A DNA stretch of 64,000 nucleotides from Didymella arachidicola (lineage: Eukaryota > Ascomycota > Dothideomycetes > Pleosporales > Didymellaceae). Location of the stretch: NCBI GenBank assembly GCA_016630955.3, contig CM050002.1, forward strand, positions 930,001 through 994,000, in the 5' to 3' direction. Position 1 is the stretch's first letter; each line of letters begins with the position of its first letter. The notes under the pieces were generated by a model. That model was not told the origin of the DNA. It worked only from the letters and a program-made list of their open reading frames with translations, and did not search any database. The position numbers were made by a program, and so were the translations under genes. Below are positions 32,340 through 42,743 of the stretch, piece by piece.

Positions 32340-32922
32340 CACTCCTTCGCCGTTCGCAGGTCTTCTTCGACCCCACCTCACAAGCTCTTGCCTAAGTCTT
32401 TCAGGATGGTAGACAGTATCAAATGTGTCCGCATCTATGGTTGGATTTATATATCGATGTCGACTATCCTTAACAGCTCCCAGTACTTGGTGATTCATGC
32501 ACCTTGGGGATCCCTGCTTAGTCACCTCAGCCTTACCTGAACATCGGCCGCAACGTGCGGTCATCGGTTCGACTACTGACACCAGCGGACCAGCAAGGGT
32601 CGCATTCGCACTGGAGCGCATCACCAGCCGTGTTTGAAGGACTCAATACTCCCGATCCGTCGTTGTTACTCGAGCGTTGTTGCCTTTGTCTTTTCAAGGA
32701 AGTCGCGTGGTGCCTTGCGGTGACGAAGGATGACGTGCCCATGTTACGCCACGGAAGGGGTTTCTGCGAACAAACGAACTGTAGACAGGTGGTCAGGGCA
32801 TCAATGCTGTTAGCCTAGGCCGTTGAACTTTACCACCTCTTCATACTATTACTAAATACACATCAAAGTAGCTACCCTGAAGCACCTGACCACACGTGGC
32901 GTGAACCACAGCTGCGGCATCC
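32340..32922. other. Intergenic
   Basis: No gene or repeat is recognised between the pogo element and the next ATG. Confidence 0.5.
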
Positions 32923-34969
32923 ATGCAAGCACGACAGGAGCCCGCTCTGGTCGATGAGTTTAAGGTGGGACTCGACCGTGCGAAGATCACGGAGTCAGCA
33001 CAGATTGAGCTGCCGGAAGCGCACGACTCGCAGAACGAAGACTCAGACGACAATGCGCGACTCGAGAATCCCCAGAGCTCTTCACACAAAATCGTTGATT
33101 CCATCAAAAAGGGGAAGCGTAGAGCAGGGTTGAAGGTCAGGCAAAAGCTACACATTGGGAGAGCATCAGATGACTTCGCACATACAACAACAGCACTTGC
33201 AGGCGCTGGCAGTGAAGATCCAGGGTCACGGTATGTAACCGATGCGCCAGAACCTGATAAACCAACCATGAAAGACTTGATTCACAACCCCCTCGATACT
33301 GTGAGAGCAAAGATTTCGGAGCAGACTGATAAGCAGTCAGCCGGGCAAATCACAGCGAAGGAAGTTCCTCACGGCGATGAAGTGAATCTACTACGCGCCT
33401 CCGAGGCAGTCGACACCGCACAAAATGACGCCGAACGACTACTCGCGATCAAAAACCTGTCCCTACTGATGAAGGAACGTCAGGCCACATACGCACGTTG
33501 GACCTTCGATCGTCATGTCACCAAGATCAGGCGTCTGCCACGAGATGAAGTCAAGCTGCGACCAAGGTCCGATTTCGAGAAACACGATCCTCTAGAAGGC
33601 CTGATCATCGACTGGAGAGGGTATGCACTGAGTGTAGGTTGATTGCTTGCCTGAAACGTTCACTCTCGAATCCAAAGCCGGCTAACTCCAAGCAGCTGCT
33701 TGTGTATTACGCACATCAGTACGGGGGTCAGTATATCGGATACGGGTCCGATCCACCAGAGCCTTCGAAGCAGACCATCTTGCCGAATATCGAACGCGTC
33801 CTGATAGCCTCCTCCCCTCTACAGGAGTTTATCATGACTTCACGAAGGATCTATCGTTGGGAACAACCAGTTACCACAGCGAAGTATTTACTGCTTTACT
33901 CGGTACTTTGGTACTTCAATTTGTTACTCCCAGGCTGCGTGAGTGCTTGCGACTACTGCAAAGGTCGTCTGCATGTGCTAAACTGGTCAGCTCACCGCAT
34001 GCATGTACCTTGTCATTCAACGACGTGCCCACGGCAACACTATAGAAGATTTGCGTGCAGACATCGAACACCGAGAGAACCAACGCAAGACTGCCTTATC
34101 ATTGACAGAACTCATCATCAAAGAAGGAGAGGAGAGGTGGTCTAACAAGCTTCTCGAAGGCCTAGGGCCATGGCTGATGTTACAGTTGGCAGATTTGGCC
34201 AACTTCTTCGAAAGTCTGCGAAAGTGCGTGTCTTCGACTACACATAGAGAAAAGCAGCTGATCTCCACCAAGTTTCTACGAATGGCGTGTGCCACATCGT
34301 ACGTCACGTACATTGGTCTTTCTTGGGATACTCACAGTGGCCACTGCGATTGTCCCGGTGTGGCTGCTAGTCAAGACTGCGACGTTCGCTGCAGGAGTGA
34401 CATACTTCGCTCTCTACCCGATTGCCGTTAACTTTCCAGAATACAGATTGTTGGCATCTCCTACCAAACGGTTCTTATGGAACATCCCAACGCATGGTGA
34501 GTTGTGAGTATTCCTCGTACACATCTACTGACACTTCTTAGCGGAATGGGCAGTCAAATACGTTCAGGCTGAAGGCACGATACTCGCTCAGAAACCAGCC
34601 CCAGTGGTATCAGATGTTATCGGCGCATCTCCTACTTTCGATCCAGATCATGACTACAACAGCTACACCGCAAAGCAGGACAAGGTAACTGGCCGCCTTG
34701 TGATTGGCGCCGATGCCATAAGATTTTTGGCAAACCACGGACACAGCGTCCTCTGGAATCTCAAATACGACCAGCTCGAGAGAATCGAAAAGGTGGATCG
34801 CATAGTAACGAGGAACATCCCAAGTAAGCTGCAGAAGGACCCAGGGGAGGACTTGAGGTTTGTAGACAGGAACGGTCGTGTAATCCTGTTGAGGGAAATC
34901 GACAGGCGTAACGAGGCCTTTTCACAAATTGTTGGATTCTCCAACGTCGTGTGGCAGGTCGTCTGGTGA
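32923..34969 (+). CDS. DUF3292-type membrane protein with C-terminal GRAM-like domain
   Basis: Five exons: 32923-33633, 33696-33938, 33991-34223, 34273-34496 and 34542-34969, giving 612 residues with frame kept at every junction. The N-terminal ~230 residues are polar and partly disordered. A hydrophobic pair appears after RIYRWEQPVTTAKYLLLY and again after NFYEWRVPHRTSRTLVFLG, as in fungal DUF3292 proteins. The last ~110 residues (SYTAKQDKVTGRLVIGADAIRF onward) resemble a GRAM/PH-like lipid-binding fold. The family is fungus-specific and uncharacterised. An organelle-membrane role is inferred only. Other splice choices at exon 1 are possible, but this one preserves the family motif. Confidence 0.8.
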
Positions 34970-35228
34970 GGTTGGATGTTCTGTTCCGCTACGGTATGCC
35001 TAAACCGGACGGTTTTCTGAAGATCCACACTTCAATCTTGGCGTACCCCACTCCTTGCATCCTGCTACTACACTATCTCCGATATCGTTGGTCAGCCACG
35101 ATAGCCCGACTCAAGCACCGATAAGGCTGGCGTCCGATGCTTGATCATGCCGGCCGTACAGATGCTTAAATATAACCGGTCTTCTCTCATACTGTGCTGC
35201 ACATTCTTTGGGTGAAGCTTTAGACGAG

Positions 35229-36835
35229 ATGACGACCTCCACGCCCGAGCGAGAACCCCAAAATGAGTTCGACCAGGATGCGGAGGACCTTGCGAAGCGT
35301 ATGCTGCGCAAAATCGACTGGCGACTCATTCCACTCATGTTCATCACGTACAACCTTAACTTCATGGATAAAACAATCCTATCTTCAGCCTCAGTGTTTG
35401 GCCTGCGAGAGGACACGGTAGGTTCTCTACATCGATCACGCTTCGAAGCCAGCTAAACTATAACAGCACTTGAAAGGCCAACAGTACTCTTGGGTTTCAA
35501 GTATCTTTTACTTTGGCTACTTTTTCTGGGAGTACCCTACAACCTTCCTCATCACTCGCCTTCCCGTGGCAAAGTACCTTGCAGCCAACACATTTATCTG
35601 GGGCGTTGTTGTGGCTCTTACGGCAGCTTGCAGCAACTTTGGCGGCCTCATCACTGTACGCTTCCTACTTGGTGTCGCAGAAGCAACCATCACCCCAGCC
35701 TTTCTGTTCATCACGAGTACATGGTAAGCATCACCTGACTCATAGTAGCAATCAGACACTGACGGCGCACAGGTACACCCGAGATGAAATCCCTACTCGC
35801 ACCGGGCTTTGGTTTGCTGGTAACTCTGTCGGCGGACTTGTTGCGTCCTTCCTCGCGTACGGTCTAGGCCACATCGAAGACTCACTTGCACCTTGGATAT
35901 GGATGTACATCGTTCTCGGATGTCTAACATTCCTCTGGGGCATCCCTTTGCTTCTCTTCTTACCAGATAGTATCGCTAAAGCAAAGTTCCTTACCGAGGA
36001 GGAACGCGAGGTTGCAGCGCGCCGTGTAATCCTTGCCGGAACAGGAAGAACCGACAACACCAAATGGAAGCTGGACCAGGCTGTCGAATGTCTTCGCGAT
36101 CCTAAGACATGGATCATCTTCAGTATGAGTTTGCTCACACAGATCCCTAACGGTGGGACACAGAACTTCGGCAACTTGGTCATCAAGAGCTTTGGCTTTA
36201 CGAGCCTTCAGTCGACCCTTCTCGTGATTCCTGCATCCGTAATTGCAGCTGGTACAATAGCTGGAACTGGCTACCTTGCCGGTCGCTTCCGCCAGATGAA
36301 CTGCATCCTCATTATCTGCGTCGTCGTACCCGCCATTATTGGTAGCTCGCTCATCTACGTGCGCCCGAAGACCTCATCTGGCGTCCAGCTCTTCGGCTAC
36401 TTCCTGCTTTCTACGGGCCCGGGCGCGATCCCATTGCTCATGTCCCTCGTCGGCGCCAATTATAAAGGTGTCACGAAGAAGATGACAATGACTGCGATGT
36501 TGTTTATTGCATACTGTGCTGGCAACATAGCTGGACCACAGTTCTTCCGCGCCGGTGAGGCACCTCACTACAACACCGCGTTCAGAGCGATCCTTGTCTG
36601 CTACTGCTTGGTCGTGGGACTGGCGGTTATCTTGAGATGCTACTTGCAGTGGATCAATGCGAAGAGGGAGAAGGAGGAGGGTATCAAGGGAAGTGCTGGA
36701 TCTGCTGGTGTGCTCGCGGGTAAGGTTGCTGATAGAGCAGAGCCGAGTACGAGAGTGGCCGAGCTGGATCTGCAAGCTGAGGACATTGACGATGTCACGG
36801 ACTGGGAAACTTTCGGTTTCAGGTATCGTCTTTGA
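35229..36835 (+). CDS. MFS anion:cation symporter, Dal5/allantoate-permease-like
   Basis: Three exons, 35229-35417, 35467-35723 and 35773-36835, give 502 residues. Junctions restore LREDTHLKGQQYSWVSSIFYF and ITSTWYTRDEIPTRTGLWFAG, standard sequences of this family. The opening KIDWRLIPLMFITYNLNFMD marks the first span. Twelve spans are expected. Yeast Dal5 and Tna1 and fungal relatives carry allantoate, nicotinate, dipeptides or other carboxylates; the substrate here is unknown. A TTAAATATAA sequence lies about 60 bp before the ATG. The C-terminal tail of ~50 residues is charged. Confidence 0.88.
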
Positions 36836-37575
36836 ACGAATGGAGTGAAATTTGGCGCGCGTATTGTCTACGAAAAATTGTTGCAGCCATTGATAATTCC
36901 TCGAGACAGCTACCATGCATGTGCGAACATCGGGAAATGATTTGCTGGTACTGCAGCACGTTGCGGCTCTCCTCTGGTTCCATAAATATCAGATCTCAAT
37001 TAGCTGCCTACATATAATCATCTGGTGACCCCGTCCGTGCCTTCGCTACTCCTTAGGTTGGGAGCGGCAGCTCGTCTCCCACATTTCTTTCTCTCGGCTT
37101 AGCATTACCTTGATTGTCACTTTGACATCTGCAACGGAGAGTCCTTCTCAGAGCTTGTCAGGACAAACCCAGATTTTTGAGTGAATGGAGTAGCACACAT
37201 CATAATCCGCCATGCTCTGCATAGTCTCAAGTAGCGAAGAAAGTCATTGCTGTATCGCTGAATGTGGCAGAATCTCGGTGCAACTCGACCTATAATCAGA
37301 ACAACGTTTTCAGTCGAGTTGAACATTTAGTGAGTAAACGACAGACATCTCCCATGTATGATTGTATCCTTTGACAATGATTAATCTAGCTAGTCCTGCC
37401 AATTACCAGAGCTGTCAATATTGGTCGGTCTGCCGAAGTGTGAAGGAACGAGAACGTCGCCTATGTGTTATCCTGTACTTCGCGGCTGTAGCAAAGAATC
37501 GATTATACCAGAGATGCTCATCATGGTACACTACTCGATAGTGCGTAGTAATCTAAGGTACCATTTAGGCGGCTA
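36836..37575. other. Intergenic
   Basis: AT-richer than its surroundings. No gene, repeat or RNA gene is recognised. Confidence 0.5.
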
Positions 37576-38403
37576 TTACTCGTTAATGGTGAGTTCCGCC
37601 GTCGCCTTGTACACTCTCTTCATCGAGAAGGCGTGTTTATCACTGGTCTTCTTGCTGGTCTTACCGCCGTTGAGCCTTCGCCGCTCGAGCTCAACCTGAA
37701 TGTCAGGTATTGGTGGTATTGGTGGAACGTCTTCTTTTGCCTTCTGCTTGAGCTTACGAGAGCCGGTCTTCTGCTCAGACTTGCGCTCCGATGCCTCGGT
37801 GCGCTTGCGCTGGATCTGAACCTCGTTGTAAGCGAGGTGCTGGTTGTAGACAGCGTGATCCGCAGGTAATGGCTCGCTACTAGCGTTCGCCTCTTCCTCA
37901 ACTTGCATGTGCTTGGAAAGAATAGCTTGCTTGTCCTCGTCCTCAGTACTCGAGTGGTGAGCAGCCTGTGCGGCGAGATCCCCCATGTTGTCCAGCTCTG
38001 ACCAAAGAATGGAGCCAAGTTTACCAGATATGAGGTTCTTCACCTTCAGGTTGATGCTGTCGTGCATGTACCTTGCCTTATGCGTGCCACAACCTCCTGA
38101 GAGGACTTTGTAACGCATGCCACATCTGACGACAGAGCCGTCCACAACTATGAACTCGTGGCAGAACGCCTGATGACCTTTGTTGTAGCGTGACGTGGTG
38201 ATAGCATGGTCCTCCCCGTGAGAGCAATGATGAACAGTGCCTCTCATAAACTCTCCCGTGCGGATGTTGGAACATCTGGGATCAAAGTCGCCGACAAAAT
38301 TTGGACCGTAGAGCACGCGCAGGGCCTTTGGCCAACTGTTGAGATCAATGTTCGTTTCAGTGTGTTCTTGCACGTATTGATACTTTTTTGTGACGTCTAG
38401 CAT
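37576..38403 (-). CDS. Hypothetical protein with Cys/His-containing N-terminal half
   Basis: 275 residues, one exon, clear ATG at 38403. Residues 40-115 hold spaced Cys and His (PRCSNIRTGEF, HHCSHGEDH, GHQAFCHEF, VRCGMRY, GGCGTHK), which could form a metal-binding or disulfide fold. Residues ~170-275 are charged and probably disordered or helical, with QIQRKRTEASERKSEQK and a basic region that could enter the nucleus. No signal peptide is seen. Proteins of this kind occur as lineage-restricted families in filamentous ascomycetes, as far as I recall. The function is unknown. Confidence 0.6.
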   Translation of the reverse strand: MLDVTKKYQYVQEHTETNIDLNSWPKALRVLYGPNFVGDFDPRCSNIRTGEFMRGTVHHCSHGEDHAITTSRYNKGHQAFCHEFIVVDGSVVRCGMRYKVLSGGCGTHKARYMHDSINLKVKNLISGKLGSILWSELDNMGDLAAQAAHHSSTEDEDKQAILSKHMQVEEEANASSEPLPADHAVYNQHLAYNEVQIQRKRTEASERKSEQKTGSRKLKQKAKEDVPPIPPIPDIQVELERRRLNGGKTSKKTSDKHAFSMKRVYKATAELTINE

Positions 38404-39202
38404 GATGGGGATCTTCGATCACGACCAATGTCTTGTTCTTGCTGGAATTAGTAGCAGTGAAAACTTACTATATTTCGCGAAGGAATATTGATAAATGGAT
38501 GGTTAAACGTTTGATTGCAGTGACTTGTATATGGACAGACAGTCGAAATGCTGCCTGGGACCTTTATGCATGGAACGAGCATGAGTGTGAAAGTGCATGT
38601 TAGTCATTGTTGATACACAAAACTCCACTCAGTGCTGCACAATAATCACGACGTCCTTCCAATAGGCTGCTGAAGTGAACAATTTCAAATCATAATGTTC
38701 TTGGATCCCGTGAGCATTTATTCAAGTCTTGCATAAACGCACTGTCTGGCTGGTAATGCAAGACGGCTTGGATGCCCCTATACGTACCGCTTCGATCTTT
38801 CGCATACGCTCAAGGTGCCTGAAGATTCGACTTACTACCACTCAGCCAAATCAATTATATCTTATAGAACCTCAGCTATTGCTGCTGGTCACATTAGAGT
38901 TCTCATACTGTGATGCTTGCAGCTCTGGAAGCATGCAACACCTGGATGCAATATTTGTCCAGTGGCTAACCGTCAAGGTGTAGGGTCGACAGAATCCGAA
39001 TAATACTCAGAACTTGCCATATAATGCGTTAGTCTCTGGTGTTGGAGTTAATCAGTTCTCTTTCACTATGCAAACACTATGTGCCTGGACCACCATTGAC
39101 AATACAAACCCCTCCATGGCCCCGTCTCTCTTGTTCCATAGCCTACACTCCCCATTCAACCAAGTGTGAGAAGTCTTTGTCCGGGACAATACTACATCTG
39201 CA
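38404..39202. other. Intergenic, divergent promoter region
   Basis: Divides the minus-strand gene at 38403 from the plus-strand gene at 39203. AT-rich, with no ORF of note. Confidence 0.5.
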
Positions 39203-41446
39203 ATGGCGCTTAGTAAGTTCGGATTCAAGGCCGCAACGCGTGCATTGTTCAAGCGTGACAAAGAGCAAACTCACGTCGACGGCTCTTTGTCGACAGATTA
39301 CACAAAGAGTTCGTTTGGTCTCGTCGCGAAAGCAAAGGCAAACTTCAACCGCCAATGTCGCAAGACTGCTGCTGTTCTCCATCGTCGTAACAAACGTACT
39401 GCAACAGCGACAGAGAAGCCCTGTGCTCCGGAATTCATAATCCCTCCAATCGAGTACGACAAAACTGACCTGTCTGTTCTTACTGAGGAGACCTTCGAGT
39501 CACTGCAGCATCCTGTCGCGGTCGAATCGCCCGAGACTGATCACGTTGACCGCGGTGACTTCGCTGCTTCGTCAGTGCACATTTGCAAGGTCTCGCCTAA
39601 GACCTCAGTCACCTACTTGACCGTTCCTTCGTCCACTTCAGCATCTACAGCGTCTCGCACAGCGCGCAAAGACGACTTCGAGGAATTCTCCCATACAGTG
39701 AGCTCTTCCACCAACACGGCGCTTTCGGTCCACGCCGCAGCTACTCCGCCGCCGTATCAGTCAGAGAACCTTACATCTGTCGAGATGGAGTCCACCACCT
39801 GTGTCTTGCCACAAAACACCTCACATCTGAAGACAAACCCGGCTCCTATAACCTCTCCAGCTGAGCTTGATACCATGATCACCAAGGAGTCAAAAGGTCA
39901 GCAGCAGAAGCTGGCTTGTGTGCTACAAAAGCTCAAGGATAAGCTTTGGCCCTGGAACCACGCCATGGAGGACTCGGGCGTCAAGCTCGACACCGTCGAG
40001 GATACCGTCGAGGACACGATCGAGGACACGGTTGAGGACTGCGCTGACCGATGCCAGTGGGACATTATCAAACAAATCGAGCACACTACGGTCATCAATC
40101 TCTTGCGCGCCGCACTCACAAGGTACTCATACCGTTACCGCGGCGCTCCAATGGATGTCTTTTCCACTGCAGAAGGCTCATATCACCTCGTCTTCAAAGT
40201 CAAGACCTTTGCGCCAGGTACTCACGACCTCGAAGGCTGGATCGTCAAGGTCCCTGGTCACGGTACGCCTGATCGCTGGACTCCAGAAGACGAGCACATG
40301 CTCCACAAAGAGGTTGAGACTATGCGCCTCATCGGCGACAACACAGAAATCCCGATCGCTTACCCTATTGCGTACTCCGCGACTCTTGACAACGAGTATG
40401 GGTTCCCGTACATCGTCATGAAGGAGCTGGCAGGGGAGTCGGCGACCCAGCTTTGGTTCGAGGAGGTTGGGGAGAGCCCAGCGCCGGAGATTGAGGTGAA
40501 GCGTTTGAACTTTCTCCGCTCGCTCGCTGGCCATATGACCGAGCTGAATGCTTTGCAGTTCGCTCAGATCGGTATGCCGTACCAGGTCGGCGTTGAGCAC
40601 GAAGATTACTACAGATACTTTGATGATCCCGTCGGCAAGCGACTTCCGCTCGACAAGTACTACGTCTGGCCCTATTGGAATACGTACGACCACGAAGAGC
40701 GCGGGCCCTTCGCCTCCACGCAGGCGTACATCAACAACGCCTGGGGTGCGGTTGAAACGCCAGAGTTAGCCAAGGGTCTGACCTGGGAAGAAATGATGAC
40801 CCTAGGCACGCAGAAAATCCTCGAGATCATCCTCGCCCATCCCACATTCCACTCCACTCCAACCGACACCTTCACCCTCCGCCACTCCGACCTCGACACA
40901 CAGAACATCCTAATCGACGACAGCGGCAACGTCACCGGCATCCTCGACTGGGACGGCACCCTAGCGATGCCACGCTGCGTAGGCCACGCCGCCGTCCCGC
41001 ACTTCCTGGACCGCGACTGGTACAAAGGCGCGCTCCTCAAGACGCCATTCACCTTCTGGAAATCCAACCACTACCGCACCATATACGCGGCAGCGATGCT
41101 CGAAGCCGGCAACCCAGACGCAAAGTACACGAGCAAGTCGCACATCTACCAAGCGGTGTTCGCGGCGCTGTACGAAGGCGGTGACCCCGTTGATATCGTT
41201 GATCGGCTGCTGCGCGCGATTCCTAGCCAGCAGCTTGATATCGACTATGTGAAGTGGTTGGTTGCCAATGGCTGCAAGGCGACGTTGGGGATGTTGCAGG
41301 TGGAGCTTGGCAAGGTGCTGGAGCCTGAGCTGCCGCCGGAGGGGTTATTGGTGGAGGTTGAGAAGCAGCATGCAGAAGCAGCTGTGCGGGACTGGATGAA
41401 CGGTTTTGCTTGTTTTGAGACAGACGCTGCGAATGCGGTGGAGTAG
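39203..41446 (+). CDS. APH-fold phosphotransferase-like protein with long disordered N-terminus
   Basis: 747 residues, one exon. The first ~290 residues are Ser/Thr-rich and low-complexity, with an acidic repeat of Val/Ile-Glu-Asp-Thr units at about 259-276. From about 290 the protein is an aminoglycoside-phosphotransferase (APH)/choline-kinase-like domain. It contains GSYHLVFKV (nucleotide-binding loop region), an LRHSDLDTQNILID catalytic loop at about 560 and GILDWDG as the metal-binding Asp at about 580. Fungal APH-like proteins are numerous and most have unknown substrates. Drug resistance should not be assumed. The catalytic loop has HSDLDTQN in place of the commoner HGDLxxxN. Confidence 0.82.
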   Translation: MALSKFGFKAATRALFKRDKEQTHVDGSLSTDYTKSSFGLVAKAKANFNRQCRKTAAVLHRRNKRTATATEKPCAPEFIIPPIEYDKTDLSVLTEETFESLQHPVAVESPETDHVDRGDFAASSVHICKVSPKTSVTYLTVPSSTSASTASRTARKDDFEEFSHTVSSSTNTALSVHAAATPPPYQSENLTSVEMESTTCVLPQNTSHLKTNPAPITSPAELDTMITKESKGQQQKLACVLQKLKDKLWPWNHAMEDSGVKLDTVEDTVEDTIEDTVEDCADRCQWDIIKQIEHTTVINLLRAALTRYSYRYRGAPMDVFSTAEGSYHLVFKVKTFAPGTHDLEGWIVKVPGHGTPDRWTPEDEHMLHKEVETMRLIGDNTEIPIAYPIAYSATLDNEYGFPYIVMKELAGESATQLWFEEVGESPAPEIEVKRLNFLRSLAGHMTELNALQFAQIGMPYQVGVEHEDYYRYFDDPVGKRLPLDKYYVWPYWNTYDHEERGPFASTQAYINNAWGAVETPELAKGLTWEEMMTLGTQKILEIILAHPTFHSTPTDTFTLRHSDLDTQNILIDDSGNVTGILDWDGTLAMPRCVGHAAVPHFLDRDWYKGALLKTPFTFWKSNHYRTIYAAAMLEAGNPDAKYTSKSHIYQAVFAALYEGGDPVDIVDRLLRAIPSQQLDIDYVKWLVANGCKATLGMLQVELGKVLEPELPPEGLLVEVEKQHAEAAVRDWMNGFACFETDAANAVE

Positions 41447-41609
41447 ATGTGGAGTGTTCAAGTTGTTTCCTGGCTTGTATTGTTATACTGTCGTAATGCT
41501 ATATCATACAGAGAAAACACAGATTGTGCCTGGATGGATTGTGGTAATATGCAGCGCTGTATGCAGGGTGTAAGTGACGTACATAAAAAGAGCAACCTCA
41601 GCAACGTTA

Positions 41610-42389
41610 CTATGCCGCCGCTGCCTCTTGCTTGCTTCGCACTTCGATCTTCCGCGGCTTCTTCTTCTCCGACTTTGGCAACTCCTTCCCTTCATCCTGC
41701 CCTACCTCACTGACCTGCCGACTCAACTTCCTCGGCTTCCTCCGCTCTTTCTTATCATCATCACCCTCACCTTCCGCATTCAAACTACCCCTCTCTCTCT
41801 CCTTCCTAATATCCTCCGCAGCCTGCCTCAACACCTCCGGATTCGGCACAGCATCATCAACATCAACCTCTTCAACCTGCTGCCCCCCTCCCCCTTCATT
41901 CTCCTTATTCTCATCGCCCTCCTCGCCCTCCTTACCATCCTTCCCCTCCCCAGCCTTCCCCAACTTAATCCAACTCCCATGCCCCAACCCCACCCCCGCC
42001 CCAACAAGCCCCCCAACAGCGGTCGCCGGCACCGCCGTCACAGTCCCCACAACAGTCCCAACCACCGTCCCCAGCCCGCCCGCTACAACAGCCCCAATCC
42101 CCGCACCGCCCACCGTGCCCTGAAACGCGCCCGACTGCAGCATGCGCGCTTTTCTGCTGTTGCCATGGGCCTCGACTTCTTTGTTGTACGCGTCGCGCAG
42201 GTACTTTTCGCGCTTGGCCGGGTCGCGGATGGCGTTTGCGGCTGAGCGGAGGGAGGAGGCGGTTTTGTAGGAGGATAGGGCGGCTTCGGCTTGGGCGGCT
42301 GCGGCTTGCAGTTTGTCTTCGGGGGCAGAGGCGTTGGCTGCGATGTCCTTTAGCTCGGCGACGGAGGGCTCGGTTTTTTCGTCGGGCAT
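41610..42389 (-). CDS. Glycine-zipper protein with charged tail
   Basis: 259 residues from the ATG at 42389; an upstream frame extension lacks ATG. The N-terminal ~85 residues are helical and Ala/Lys/Glu-rich. Residues ~87-135 are a Gly/Ala/Val-rich hydrophobic run with GxxxG spacing (GTVGGAGIGAVVAGGLGTVV), like glycine-zipper membrane motifs. The rest is strongly charged (EGDENKEN, DDDKKERRKPRK) and likely disordered. It may insert in or bend membranes, as other glycine-zipper proteins do, but no function is known. It is transcribed towards the APH-like gene, leaving only 163 bp between the two stops. Confidence 0.65.
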   Translation of the reverse strand: MPDEKTEPSVAELKDIAANASAPEDKLQAAAAQAEAALSSYKTASSLRSAANAIRDPAKREKYLRDAYNKEVEAHGNSRKARMLQSGAFQGTVGGAGIGAVVAGGLGTVVGTVVGTVTAVPATAVGGLVGAGVGLGHGSWIKLGKAGEGKDGKEGEEGDENKENEGGGGQQVEEVDVDDAVPNPEVLRQAAEDIRKERERGSLNAEGEGDDDKKERRKPRKLSRQVSEVGQDEGKELPKSEKKKPRKIEVRSKQEAAAA

Positions 42390-42743
42390 GGTGGCGGTCT
42401 GAGTGGCAGATTTTGTGATTGCTTGTGAATGTGAGGATTTGCCGGTCTCAGGAGACAATCCAGGGTGATATGTGGTTATGCCATGTTGATATTGAAGGGA
42501 TCGATAGTTTTGATGCGGAGTTGAGAAGGAAGCACGCTGACGTCACCCGTTGACGGGTAACGGGAGCTAACAACGACCAAAACTTGAAACTTGGTGGGAC
42601 AGGGCATCATTCATACACCACTTGTTGCTGTTTACACATTCTGCGCAGAGGTCGAGGTTGTCATGTTAGCGAGGTGTCCTCGAAAGGAACCGTTCTTGAT
42701 TCCAGCTACCCGATTCTAACATCTACCTATGTACATTCCGAGT
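42390..42743. other. Intergenic
   Basis: Promoter of the glycine-zipper gene and 3' region of the alpha-glucosidase gene. Nothing else is seen. Confidence 0.5.

Noticed and set aside
41574..42245. 223-codon plus-strand Leu/Pro-rich frame
   Set aside because: Antisense shadow of the glycine-zipper gene.
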